From Flavobacteriaceae bacterium (GTDB lineage: Bacteria > Bacteroidota > Bacteroidia > Flavobacteriales > Flavobacteriaceae), in assembly GCA_021151665.1 (NCBI GenBank), contig JAGKWW010000013.1:1-64000 (forward strand): a stretch of 64,000 bases of DNA. Direction: 5' to 3'. Below are positions 41,384 to 49,087 of this stretch, one piece after another. Both the position numbers and the translations under genes were made by a program. Position 1 is the first letter of the stretch; the number at the start of each line of letters is the position of its first letter. A model generated the notes under the pieces. It did not search any database, had not been told where the DNA came from, and worked only from the letters and a program-made list of their open reading frames with translations.

Positions 41384-43198
41384 ATGAAACAAATCTACCT
41401 TTCAGTCCTGGGCATCTTAACTTTTGCCGGTGCGGCCGCCCAACAGAATATTAATTTCGAGCCGGGTGGTAACGGAGCCAATTACTCGTGGAACGTTTTC
41501 GAGAATGATATAAATCCGCCTCTCGAATTTGTGGCAAATCCGAGCGCCTCAGGCATCAATACATCATCAAACGTTGCGAAATTTACTTCGCTTGCAACCG
41601 GAAATCCCTGGGCCGGTACAGAAACTGTACACGGCAATATGGGATCTTTTACACTTGATATGGCGCATAGCCAGATAAAGATCATGGTGTACAAAAGTGT
41701 AATGAGCGATGTTGGGATCAAACTGGTGCAGGCCGATGGCAGCGCATTGCCGGAAATAAAAGTGCCGAACACCGTCATCAATCAGTGGCAGGAACTAACC
41801 TTCAATTTCTCGTCGCAGGTGGGTACAACATTTGACCAGATCGTGATATTTCCCGACTTTTCGACCTTCCCGCGCACGTATGGAACGGTTTCTTATTTCG
41901 ACAATATAACATTCGGCACACCCGAAACTATGCCGCTGGTTCCTCAGGTAGCCGCGCCGGACCCGACATTGCCACAGGCACAGGTCATCTCAATGTTTAG
42001 CGGCGTGTATAATAACGTGCCGGTAGATACATGGCAAACATCATGGTCGCAGGCTTCTGTCCAGGATGTCCAGATACAAGGTAATGCGACTAAAAAATAC
42101 GTCAATCTGAATTTTGTGGGTGTTGAAACCGTTGCCCAGCAAATCAACGCTACCAATATGACGCACTTTAATCTTAATGTGTGGTCATCCGACTTTACGC
42201 AATTCCGCATAAAGCTGGTCGACTTTGGAGCGAATGGCGTGTATGACGGCCCCGGCAATGGCGACGATAAAGAACACGAGCTTACGTATACTGCGCCACA
42301 ACAAGGCAACTGGATTACGTACCACATTCCGCTTTCTGCGTTTACAGGCCTTACTACACGCGGGCATATCGCGCAGCTTATCTTTGCCAGCAACGGAACG
42401 TCTACCGTTTACATAGATAACGTATATTTCAGTAACGAAACGCAGCAGGTTGCTATGCCTATGGTGGCTGCCCCAACCCCGGCTTACCCACAGGCGCAGG
42501 TAATATCAATGTTTAGCGATACATACAACAATGTGCCTGTAGATACCTGGCATACCAGCTGGAGCAGCGCTGTACTGGAAGACATGACCATTCAGGGCAA
42601 TGCCACCAAGAAGTATTCAGCTCTTAGCTTTGTGGGTATTGAAACGGTAGCCCAGCAGATCAACGCAACGCAAATGCAGCATTTTAATGTAGATGTCTGG
42701 TCGGGCGACTATAGCATCTTCAAGATCAAACTGGTAGACTTTGGTGCCAACGGCGTATATGACGGGCCTGGCATGGGCGATGATAAAGAGCACGAAATTA
42801 TTTTTAACAATCCGGTTCAGGGACTGTGGGTAACACACCACATCCCGCTGTCATCTTTTACAGGGCTTACAACGCGAGCTAATATTGCACAGCTCATTTT
42901 TGCCAGCGATAACACTTCGACAGTATATGTGGACAACGTATATTTCAGTACCGATGCTCTTGGGGTAATTGCTCCGGTAAAACAATCGCTGGCGCTATAC
43001 CCTAACCCTGCACGCGACGTACTCACTGTAAATGGATTTGAACAGGGAGGCAGCGTGGCTATCTACAATGTGGTAGGGCAGCGCGTAGCCTCGGGCAATG
43101 CATCGCAGGTAAATGTGGCTTCACTGCCGGTGGGTGTTTATATAGCTCAGGTTGTATCGGGCGGAAGAACTTCATCTTTAAAATTCATCAAACAATAA
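41384..43198 (+). CDS. T9SS-secreted protein with two tandem carbohydrate-binding-like repeats
   Basis: A 604-residue extracellular protein: signal peptide (MKQIYLSVLGILTFAGAAAQ), an N-terminal beta-sandwich-like module (about 22-185), two tandem copies of a 172-residue module starting near residues 189 and 361 (each with PQAQVISMFS-x-x-YNNVPVDTW and KLVDFGANGVYDGPG), then a type IX secretion type A sorting domain from about 532 (LALYPNPARDVLTVNG ... VYIAQVVSG). The repeated module also occurs in flavobacterial glucanases, so glycan binding is likely, but no catalytic domain is present. The start at 41384 puts the signal peptide first; the 30-codon extension is rejected. Confidence 0.9.
   Translation: MKQIYLSVLGILTFAGAAAQQNINFEPGGNGANYSWNVFENDINPPLEFVANPSASGINTSSNVAKFTSLATGNPWAGTETVHGNMGSFTLDMAHSQIKIMVYKSVMSDVGIKLVQADGSALPEIKVPNTVINQWQELTFNFSSQVGTTFDQIVIFPDFSTFPRTYGTVSYFDNITFGTPETMPLVPQVAAPDPTLPQAQVISMFSGVYNNVPVDTWQTSWSQASVQDVQIQGNATKKYVNLNFVGVETVAQQINATNMTHFNLNVWSSDFTQFRIKLVDFGANGVYDGPGNGDDKEHELTYTAPQQGNWITYHIPLSAFTGLTTRGHIAQLIFASNGTSTVYIDNVYFSNETQQVAMPMVAAPTPAYPQAQVISMFSDTYNNVPVDTWHTSWSSAVLEDMTIQGNATKKYSALSFVGIETVAQQINATQMQHFNVDVWSGDYSIFKIKLVDFGANGVYDGPGMGDDKEHEIIFNNPVQGLWVTHHIPLSSFTGLTTRANIAQLIFASDNTSTVYVDNVYFSTDALGVIAPVKQSLALYPNPARDVLTVNGFEQGGSVAIYNVVGQRVASGNASQVNVASLPVGVYIAQVVSGGRTSSLKFIKQ
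41948..42955 (+). repeat. Tandem intragenic 516-base repeat
   Basis: Two copies of a 516-base unit (41948-42463 and 42464-42955 as partly trimmed second copy), each coding for the same module with most residues conserved between copies while many third codon positions differ, so the duplication is not recent. Confidence 0.85.
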
Positions 43199-43219
43199 GT
43201 TGCTTAGGTTTAAATGGAA

Positions 43220-43247
43220 AAGCGCCTCACAAGGGGCGCTTTTTTTA
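43220..43247 (+). terminator. Terminator after the T9SS-secreted protein gene
   Basis: AAGCGCC and GGCGCTT pair around a short loop and are followed by seven T, 22 bases after the stop codon. Confidence 0.85.
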
Positions 43248-43380
43248 TGTGCATTATATCACTAACTTTATTTTTTCAAAAAAAATTATGACCACGATGC
43301 AACCATTTCTAAAGTTGCCTCGTCTATGCTAATAGAAACGGTTGCCAAAGCGGCCTCACCAACCAAAACGAACTACAAAC

Positions 43381-43941
43381 GTGAAAGTAATTTCGCTACA
43401 TAGAGATGAACAGGAGATCATAAAGCTTGCCGCTCAAAACAACCGGCATGCGCAGCAAAAGATCTACGCTAAGCATGCCCCCAAGATGCTGAGCATCTGC
43501 AGGCAGTATGTAAAAGATATACACCAGGCCGAAGATGTGATGATCACCGGGTTTATGAAAGTCTTTACAAACATTGCCAACTTTGAGGGTAAGGGCAGTT
43601 TTGAGGGATGGATGCGCAGAATCATGGTCAACGAATGCATATCGTACCTGCGCGTTCAGAAGAAGGTCAGTTTTATGGAGGATGAATATTATGCGGAGGA
43701 TACATTTAATAACATAGAAAGCCATTTTTCCGTAGAAGATATACAGTCGCTGATAGACAGCCTTCCGGAAGGGTACAAAATGGTGTTCAACCTTTATGCG
43801 ATAGAAGGTTACAAGCACCAGGAAATTGCCGCGATGCTCAACATCAGCGAGGGCACTTCCAAATCGCAACTATCGCACGCCAGGAAAATACTGCAACAGC
43901 AGATTAACAAACAAAAGAACTATCAGAATGGAACCGAATAA
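43381..43941 (+). CDS. RNA polymerase sigma-70-family (ECF-type) factor
   Basis: A 186-residue sigma factor with region 2 (KHAPKMLSICRQYVKDIHQAEDVMITGFMKVFTNIANFEGKGSFEGWMRRIMVNECISYLR) and region 4 (IDSLPEGYKMVFNLYAIEGYKHQEIAAMLNISEGTSKSQLSHARKIL). Homologues I remember begin MKVISLH; the matching start here is GTG at 43381, not an upstream Met at 43342. It overlaps the next gene, a single-pass membrane protein, which makes an anti-sigma partnership plausible although the neighbour shows no zinc-type anti-sigma motif. Confidence 0.9.
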   Translation: MKVISLHRDEQEIIKLAAQNNRHAQQKIYAKHAPKMLSICRQYVKDIHQAEDVMITGFMKVFTNIANFEGKGSFEGWMRRIMVNECISYLRVQKKVSFMEDEYYAEDTFNNIESHFSVEDIQSLIDSLPEGYKMVFNLYAIEGYKHQEIAAMLNISEGTSKSQLSHARKILQQQINKQKNYQNGTE

Positions 43942-44602
43942 ATTTGAACAGGAAGTAAGGGCGAAAATGGAGCAGAGGCTGCTTAATCCTACACCGATGG
44001 CGTGGGACAGGCTGGATGCCATGCTTTCGGTTGCCGAAACGAAAAAACCGCAGCGCTCTTACCGTTGGCTTTATATTGCAGCCTCAATGGTACTTATGCT
44101 CGGCGCGGGGTTCTTCTTTCTTGATAAGGAAGCTGCCACTACTATGCCATCGGGCGAGAGCCCTGCTGTAGTTGCCGGCCCCGAAAGCAGGACGCCGGCA
44201 GAAAGTACTGATACCACACCTGCTTCAGTTGCCATTCCCGATGTTTCTCAAAAGAGTTCAGTTGCCGTTAGCCAGGGGGCCACTTTAAAAAAGCAACCGG
44301 CAAAAAATAGTCTCAAAGAGATGAAGCAGCCTGCCATCACAAAGCAAGATGAAGCCGTAGCCGTTTATAACCCGCAGGCTTCTTCAAATGAAGTTCAGGT
44401 GCCGGATAGTGGTAAAATAACAGATGCTGTTGCCGATCTTTCCCCAAATATAAAGGCCGGTAAGGTAAAAGTAGACTCCCGCGCCTTACTATCTTCGGTA
44501 GAAGGGGAGCTTGACGACAGCTTCCGGAGCAAGATGCTGCAAAGCGTTACCAAAAACTACAATACCGTAAAAACTGCCCTGGTAAACAGGAACCACGAAT
44601 AA
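43928..44602 (+). CDS. Single-pass membrane protein, possible anti-sigma factor
   Basis: A 224-residue protein. The N-terminus (MEPNKFEQEVRAKMEQRLLNPTPMAWDRLDAML) is a short cytoplasmic helical region as seen in flavobacterial proteins following sigma factor genes; one transmembrane helix (WLYIAASMVLMLGAGFFFL, about 53-71) and a long low-complexity Ala/Ser/Thr/Lys-rich periplasmic tail follow. Its first codons overlap the sigma factor gene by 14 bases. Role as membrane anti-sigma factor is inferred from topology and linkage only. Confidence 0.75.
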   Translation: MEPNKFEQEVRAKMEQRLLNPTPMAWDRLDAMLSVAETKKPQRSYRWLYIAASMVLMLGAGFFFLDKEAATTMPSGESPAVVAGPESRTPAESTDTTPASVAIPDVSQKSSVAVSQGATLKKQPAKNSLKEMKQPAITKQDEAVAVYNPQASSNEVQVPDSGKITDAVADLSPNIKAGKVKVDSRALLSSVEGELDDSFRSKMLQSVTKNYNTVKTALVNRNHE

Positions 44603-44635
44603 CAACCTTAGTACATACATTAAATCATCAAAAAC

Positions 44636-45679
44636 ATGAAAACGATTACTTTTTATGTAGCGGCTGCGCTATGCCTTATCGCTACCCGGCTATCAGCCCA
44701 GGAAACCCAAAAAACGTTTGAAACCCAAGTTTCCGATATATCAGATAACATCAGCAAGATCACCAAAACGCAAAAGGATTCGCTGAAAATGGAAGTGGAC
44801 GCGGTAAACGCCCGCCTCGAGAGAAATGAGATTTCTAAACAGGCTGCCGATGCCGAAAAGCAACAGCTGGCCGATAAACGCGCAGCAAAGATAGAGCAAT
44901 TGGTAGGTGCAGAGCAGGAGAAGCTCAACCAGGTGGTTAAGGACAAAGTAGACGGCAAGCTCGGGAAGCGCAAGAGCCAGTTTGTATTCTCTTATAAAAA
45001 AGGCGAAAATGACTCTACTTCTGTAAAAGAACAAAGTTACAAGCGTACTACCTCGCAGTTTGTTTTTGCCTTGGGTGTAAACAGGCTGGTAACCGATGGC
45101 GAAAAAGTAGATACTGATAACTTTAAATGGCGGTCAGATTTTTATGAGTGGGGCGTTAGCTTTAATACCAGGCTGTTTAAAAACAACAACCTGCTTCACG
45201 CCAAATATGGGCTGTCGCTACAATACAACAACCTGCGTCCAAACAACAACAAAGTGTTTGTTACCAATGACAATGGGCAGACCTACCTGCAGGACAGCGG
45301 CCGCGACCTGAAATTATCAAGGTTCCGTTATGTAAACCTGGTGGTGCCCGTACACCTTGAGTTTGACTTCACGAAAAAGAAAGTGAACGGCGACAAAACC
45401 TACTTTCCTACGCACGAGAGCTTTAGGGTAGGCCTGGGCGGATATGCAGGGCTTAATGTAAAAGAGAAGCAGATCACTAAGTACAATGAAGAAGGGCATG
45501 ATGTAAAAATGCGTGAGAAGGGCAACTTCAATGTAAATGATTTCATTTATGGGGTTAGCGCTTACGTAGGATATGGGCAGGTGAGCCTGTACGCTAAGTA
45601 TGACCTGCAGCCGGTTTTCGAAAATAACATAACCGACCAGAATAACCTTAGCCTTGGCATAAGATTTGATTTCAATTAA
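44636..45679 (+). CDS. Outer-membrane beta-barrel-like protein with coiled coil
   Basis: A 347-residue exported protein: signal peptide (ITFYVAAALCLIATRLSAQ), an alpha-helical, highly charged segment likely forming a coiled coil (about 30-105), then alternating-strand sequence to the C-terminus (FVFALGVNRLV, WGVSFNTRLF, FRVGLGGYAGLNV) ending NLSLGIRFDFN with a terminal aromatic-rich strand, as in outer-membrane barrels. It lies 33 bases after the membrane protein gene, forming a sigma factor-membrane protein-outer-membrane protein operon; it may be a target or sensor for that regulator. Confidence 0.8.
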   Translation: MKTITFYVAAALCLIATRLSAQETQKTFETQVSDISDNISKITKTQKDSLKMEVDAVNARLERNEISKQAADAEKQQLADKRAAKIEQLVGAEQEKLNQVVKDKVDGKLGKRKSQFVFSYKKGENDSTSVKEQSYKRTTSQFVFALGVNRLVTDGEKVDTDNFKWRSDFYEWGVSFNTRLFKNNNLLHAKYGLSLQYNNLRPNNNKVFVTNDNGQTYLQDSGRDLKLSRFRYVNLVVPVHLEFDFTKKKVNGDKTYFPTHESFRVGLGGYAGLNVKEKQITKYNEEGHDVKMREKGNFNVNDFIYGVSAYVGYGQVSLYAKYDLQPVFENNITDQNNLSLGIRFDFN

Positions 45680-45710
45680 ACATATGGGTTAGTTTTGTAT
45701 TGAAATTGGG

Positions 45711-45740
45711 GGCGCACCTTTTGGGTGCGCCTTTCTTTTT
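45711..45740 (+). terminator. Terminator after the sigma operon
   Basis: GGCGCACC and GGTGCGCC pair around TTTTG and are followed by TTTCTTTTTT, about 30 bases after the stop codon. Confidence 0.88.
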
Positions 45741-45800
45741 TAACTTTTATAATAGTCCGCTACTGGTTATATTTGTTAAATAAACCTTAAAACAAATTAT

Positions 45801-46133
45801 ATGAGTGGTTATTCTGGACTTGATGTACTTACCGGAGCTGTCATTACATTAGAAGAGGCAGAGGCGCTTACAGGTGCCTACCAAAGCAATTTTCCGACCG
45901 AACCCAAAGCTTTTTTTATCGGTGCAGAAAGGCTTAAACAAGTGCTTGACCAGGAAGACTGTATCGGGATACGCATTTACAATGGCTATGACGAAGCAGA
46001 AGGTAAAAAGAATATGGTGCTCGTTGGGGTAAATATAACGACCGAGGATATGACTGACGGGGTAATACTTGATAAATTGGCGAAGTGTCCCGGGCATTGC
46101 GATACCAGTAGCCCTCTATACTTTACATCGTAG
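45801..46133 (+). CDS. Small conserved-looking unknown protein
   Basis: A 110-residue soluble protein with no signal or transmembrane helix. Its central section IGIRIYNGYDEAEGKKNMVLVGVN and the C-terminal CPGHCDTSSPLYF resemble a small family I recall from flavobacterial genomes without assigned function; the two Cys in the tail could bind metal. It lies three bases upstream of a membrane protein gene and may be the first gene of that sensory operon. Confidence 0.75.
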   Translation: MSGYSGLDVLTGAVITLEEAEALTGAYQSNFPTEPKAFFIGAERLKQVLDQEDCIGIRIYNGYDEAEGKKNMVLVGVNITTEDMTDGVILDKLAKCPGHCDTSSPLYFTS

Positions 46134-46136
46134 TCC

Positions 46137-46772
46137 TTGCTCAACGAAATACTTTTACATATAGCATTTGCGCTTGGGGTCGTGCCGGTAGTGATATTGT
46201 TGTTTAAAAAACGATATGCCTTACCCGTGCTTGGTCCGTTAATGCCTTACATATTGCTCACTTTCATAGGCACCGTATATGAATTTGTGTTTACCATCTG
46301 CCTGCAAGTTTCGCACGATATGTGGTGGCAGTTATATACGCTCATGGAATTGCTGGCACTCAGCTGGTTTTTCTATTATTCATTGGCAAAGCGGTATAAA
46401 ATCTACATCGTTATTGCCAGTGTGTTATTTTCGGCATTATGGGTGTACTTCACGCTGATACGGAGGGAGGGCGTCGGTTCAGATCTTTACCTTGCAGCGC
46501 CGGAAACCGTGATCATTTTGTCCGGTGCAATTCTGTGGTTCAGCGATCTTTTTAAAAAGGCTGATGTAGTGCTTTTTCGCTCGCCGGGTTTTTACTTTGT
46601 TTCCGGTGTCACATTCTATTATGCGACCTCGATGTTTTTTTTTATGATATTTTCCGAGATGTACAATGCCGACCCGGCACTTGAAGCCCGCGTTTGGATT
46701 GTACAGGCAAGCGCAGCCATGATATTAAGAATACTTATTGGTGTAAGTGTATGGGTAGCAAAGAAAATTTAG
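46137..46772 (+). CDS. Multi-pass membrane protein, partner of histidine kinase
   Basis: A 211-residue protein with about six to seven hydrophobic helices and no recognised motif. TTG at 46137, three bases after the preceding stop, is the start that includes the whole first helix. Its 3' end overlaps the histidine kinase gene by 22 bases. Because the kinase has only one transmembrane helix and no sensor domain, this membrane protein may be its sensing partner. That role is inferred from linkage only. Confidence 0.75.
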   Translation: MLNEILLHIAFALGVVPVVILLFKKRYALPVLGPLMPYILLTFIGTVYEFVFTICLQVSHDMWWQLYTLMELLALSWFFYYSLAKRYKIYIVIASVLFSALWVYFTLIRREGVGSDLYLAAPETVIILSGAILWFSDLFKKADVVLFRSPGFYFVSGVTFYYATSMFFFMIFSEMYNADPALEARVWIVQASAAMILRILIGVSVWVAKKI

Positions 46773-47518
46773 AACTGTTGTTTTACCTGGGTACGGGGGC
46801 TATGGTTTTTCTGGCGCTCGGCCTTATCCTCCTGGTTATTTCTTACCAGCGCCATTTCTTTAAAATGAAAAAGCAGGAAGCAGAGGCAATGCTCCGTGCC
46901 ACGCTGGAAACCGAGAAGAAAGAGCGTGCCCGCATTGCAGCCGACCTTCACGACAGCGTGCAGGGTGACCTGAGCGCCATTCGTATCTACCTGAATGTGC
47001 TGGCAAAGCGTATAGTAAGTGAGGAGGATAAAAGTGTAGTTAACGAGATTAAAGATGGAGTGGAAGCCGCTTTGCAAAATACCCGGAGCATATCGCATAA
47101 CCTGATGCCGCCACTGTTGGAGGCCGAAGGGCTTGTAGCAGCTGTTACCCAGAATGTGCAAAGTGTAGGCCATCGGGCTGGCCTTGAAGTAACAATAACG
47201 AACGACGGCTTCCCGCGCCTTGAAGCTTCACAGGAATACCAGGTATTCAGGGCAATACAGGAGCTTATGGCAAACATCATCAAATATTCGGGTGCATCCT
47301 TGGTTCGTTTTTCATTTTCGAATAGCGAAGGCCAACCGGTAGTAGCATTGGAAGATGACGGAAAAGATTTTGATTTTTATGCGGCAAAGGAGGCCTCAGC
47401 CGGAGCAGGGCTTCGCAACATTGCTTCACGGCTCGAAGCGGCAGGCGCTGTCCTTGAGCAGCCGTCGGCATCGTCAGGAAATAAAATTACCATTACAATA
47501 AAATACAAAGGACAATGA
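46751..47518 (+). CDS. Sensor histidine kinase, NarX/DesK-like (HisKA_3)
   Basis: A 255-residue kinase: one transmembrane helix (about 12-31), a short coiled coil, HisKA_3 dimerisation domain with phospho-acceptor His67 in ARIAADLHDSVQGDL, and an HATPase domain with FRAIQELMANIIKYS (N box), VALEDDGKDFD and GAGLRNIASRLEAAGA. It has no extracytoplasmic sensor domain. It overlaps the following LuxR-type regulator gene by four bases, so the pair is a two-component system. The signal probably comes through the neighbouring membrane protein. Confidence 0.93.
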   Translation: MGSKENLELLFYLGTGAMVFLALGLILLVISYQRHFFKMKKQEAEAMLRATLETEKKERARIAADLHDSVQGDLSAIRIYLNVLAKRIVSEEDKSVVNEIKDGVEAALQNTRSISHNLMPPLLEAEGLVAAVTQNVQSVGHRAGLEVTITNDGFPRLEASQEYQVFRAIQELMANIIKYSGASLVRFSFSNSEGQPVVALEDDGKDFDFYAAKEASAGAGLRNIASRLEAAGAVLEQPSASSGNKITITIKYKGQ

Positions 47519-48171
47519 AGATCGGGATATTAGACGACCACAGGCTCTTCCGCAAAAGCCTCGTAATGCTTGTCAGCTCTTTTGACGAAGCCGAAGTTGC
47601 AGTAGAGGCAGAAAAGGGGAGCGAGTTTTTGCAAATGGCTGCACTGTCGCACCTGGACGTAGCAATACTTGATATACAGATGCCGGAGATGAGCGGGTAT
47701 GAGGTGTGCCAGAAGTTGTTGTCCATTTCGCCCGATACCAAGATCCTGATGGTATCGCAACTCTCTACGCGCGAAACCCTCCGCCAGGTAATGGATTGCG
47801 GTGCCCATGGCTTTATCACCAAAAATTCAGATCCGGAAGTGTTGGAACTTGCCCTGCGCAACCTTAGCGATAAAGGCTTCTACCTGGGGCCGGAGCTTGG
47901 CTCGGTGCTTAAAGAGGCCTATGAACTTGAGCAGGCCCTGCCGCATGTTGCTGATGCTGAAAACGTGTTTACGCCACGGGAAAAAGAGATCATATGCCTT
48001 GCTGCCAAAGAGAAGAGTACGGCGGAAATAGCGGCAGAGCTGTTTGTGCATACACGCACTGTAGAATCGCACCGCAACAATATGATATCAAAGATAGGCG
48101 CTAAGAATTTTATTGGCGTTATCCTGTTTGCCCTTCGGCACCGCATCATCTCCTTTGACGACATTAAGTAG
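47515..48171 (+). CDS. LuxR/NarL-type response regulator
   Basis: A 218-residue regulator with receiver domain (phospho-acceptor Asp53 in AILDIQMPEMSG; VSQLSTRETLRQ switch region; Lys in FITKNSD) and a C-terminal LuxR helix-turn-helix (about 152-205: FTPREKEIICLAAKEKSTAEIAAELFVHTRTVESHRNNM). It is the last gene of the membrane protein-kinase-regulator set. Confidence 0.94.
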   Translation: MKIGILDDHRLFRKSLVMLVSSFDEAEVAVEAEKGSEFLQMAALSHLDVAILDIQMPEMSGYEVCQKLLSISPDTKILMVSQLSTRETLRQVMDCGAHGFITKNSDPEVLELALRNLSDKGFYLGPELGSVLKEAYELEQALPHVADAENVFTPREKEIICLAAKEKSTAEIAAELFVHTRTVESHRNNMISKIGAKNFIGVILFALRHRIISFDDIK

Positions 48172-48276
48172 ATACGTAAAAATACGTAGGCGCTCCATGT
48201 ATTTATACTGATTTTGCACGCCCGATTTTCAAATTATTTCTGCCTGCCATACCATTGTAGTGAATTACCAACAATC

Positions 48277-48567
48277 ATGGCAAAATCATTACAGGTAAGC
48301 CTCATTATGCGGGGTGTGGCAACCGGCATGCATAACCAGGTAGCCAAGATAGGCGGCTATATGCCCGATGGTTCGGGCGAACTGTGGAGCATATCGCAAA
48401 ATACCGCTATTATGGGTATCGAAGCGGGTTCGTGGGAGTTTCATATCCTCCGTGACGGGCGGCCCGTAAAGGTTGTCATTGCCCATTCGCTTTACGGGGA
48501 GAAATATCTGGCCACTGAAACTGATGCAGGTTTTGAAAACATGTTGCTCTGCCTTCCCGAGATGTAA
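48277..48567 (+). CDS. DUF3892 domain protein
   Basis: A 96-residue protein consisting of a single DUF3892 domain as I remember it: a short N-terminal strand, then GSWEFHILRDGRPVKVVIAHSLYGEKYLATETD and the closing ENMLLCLPEM, matching the family's pattern of a YLxT-x-x-D followed by an NLL-x-LP ending. The start at 48277 is used instead of one 21 codons earlier because the domain starts there. The function of this family is unknown; the gene is alone, about 100 bases after the regulator gene. Confidence 0.75.
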   Translation: MAKSLQVSLIMRGVATGMHNQVAKIGGYMPDGSGELWSISQNTAIMGIEAGSWEFHILRDGRPVKVVIAHSLYGEKYLATETDAGFENMLLCLPEM

Positions 48568-48610
48568 AGTATTCATTGAACGATATATTATAGTTCTGTT
48601 AATCTGTGTC

Positions 48611-48638
48611 TTGTTGTCAGGCTCATGCTTTAAATTTG
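48611..48638 (+). promoter_or_regulatory. Promoter of the 125-residue unknown gene
   Basis: TTG at 48611-48613 and TAAATTTG at 48631-48638, 17 bases apart, fit the Bacteroidota -33/-7 pattern; the start codon lies 13 bases downstream. Confidence 0.5.
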
Positions 48639-48651
48639 TACAAAATTGCTA

Positions 48652-49029
48652 ATGAAAATGGATAATTACACTGTAACCTTTGTATACGACGGCGAGTTTG
48701 ACCTGCCCGATGATTCGGCAGAGCGCGAAATGGCCGTCCCGGGGATGGTGCTGAGGAAAATGAGGCAACAGGAATTTGAGTTGGTGGATTTTAACCTTAC
48801 ACAGAACTACGACCACAAATACGCGAAGCATTATATAAACGATCCCTGCCTTCACCGGGCAGTGGTAGAGATTACCGTGCCCCTGGAGCAGAATGACCTG
48901 ATAAGCCGCGATATCATTTACGCGCGATGCGTGCTCGCCCTTGAGAGGCAGCAACTGCGCCTGCAAAAAGCCTACGAGAATGACCAGCCAGATAAAGGTA
49001 TGCTTCAAAGCCTTATTGCTTTCGGTTAG
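48652..49029 (+). CDS. Unknown protein, 125 residues
   Basis: A soluble acidic protein without recognisable motif. The sequence has a beta-alpha pattern (YTVTFVYDGEFDL; AVVEITVPLEQNDL; RDIIYARCVLALERQQLRLQKAYEND) and no signal peptide. The start at 48652 has a good promoter element upstream; the second Met two codons later is equally possible. It precedes dnaG with a 58-base gap. Confidence 0.65.
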   Translation: MKMDNYTVTFVYDGEFDLPDDSAEREMAVPGMVLRKMRQQEFELVDFNLTQNYDHKYAKHYINDPCLHRAVVEITVPLEQNDLISRDIIYARCVLALERQQLRLQKAYENDQPDKGMLQSLIAFG

Positions 49030-49087
49030 TGTGTGCCTTTATTTTCGAAGTAAATCTTATCTTTGGAGGCTAAGATTTGCCTAAGCC

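Noticed and set aside
46137..46750. Membrane protein considered as the N-terminal sensor half of a split histidine kinase by frameshift
   Set aside because: The kinase has its own start, own transmembrane helix and a 22-base overlap with normal codon use, so two separate genes are more likely than a frameshift.
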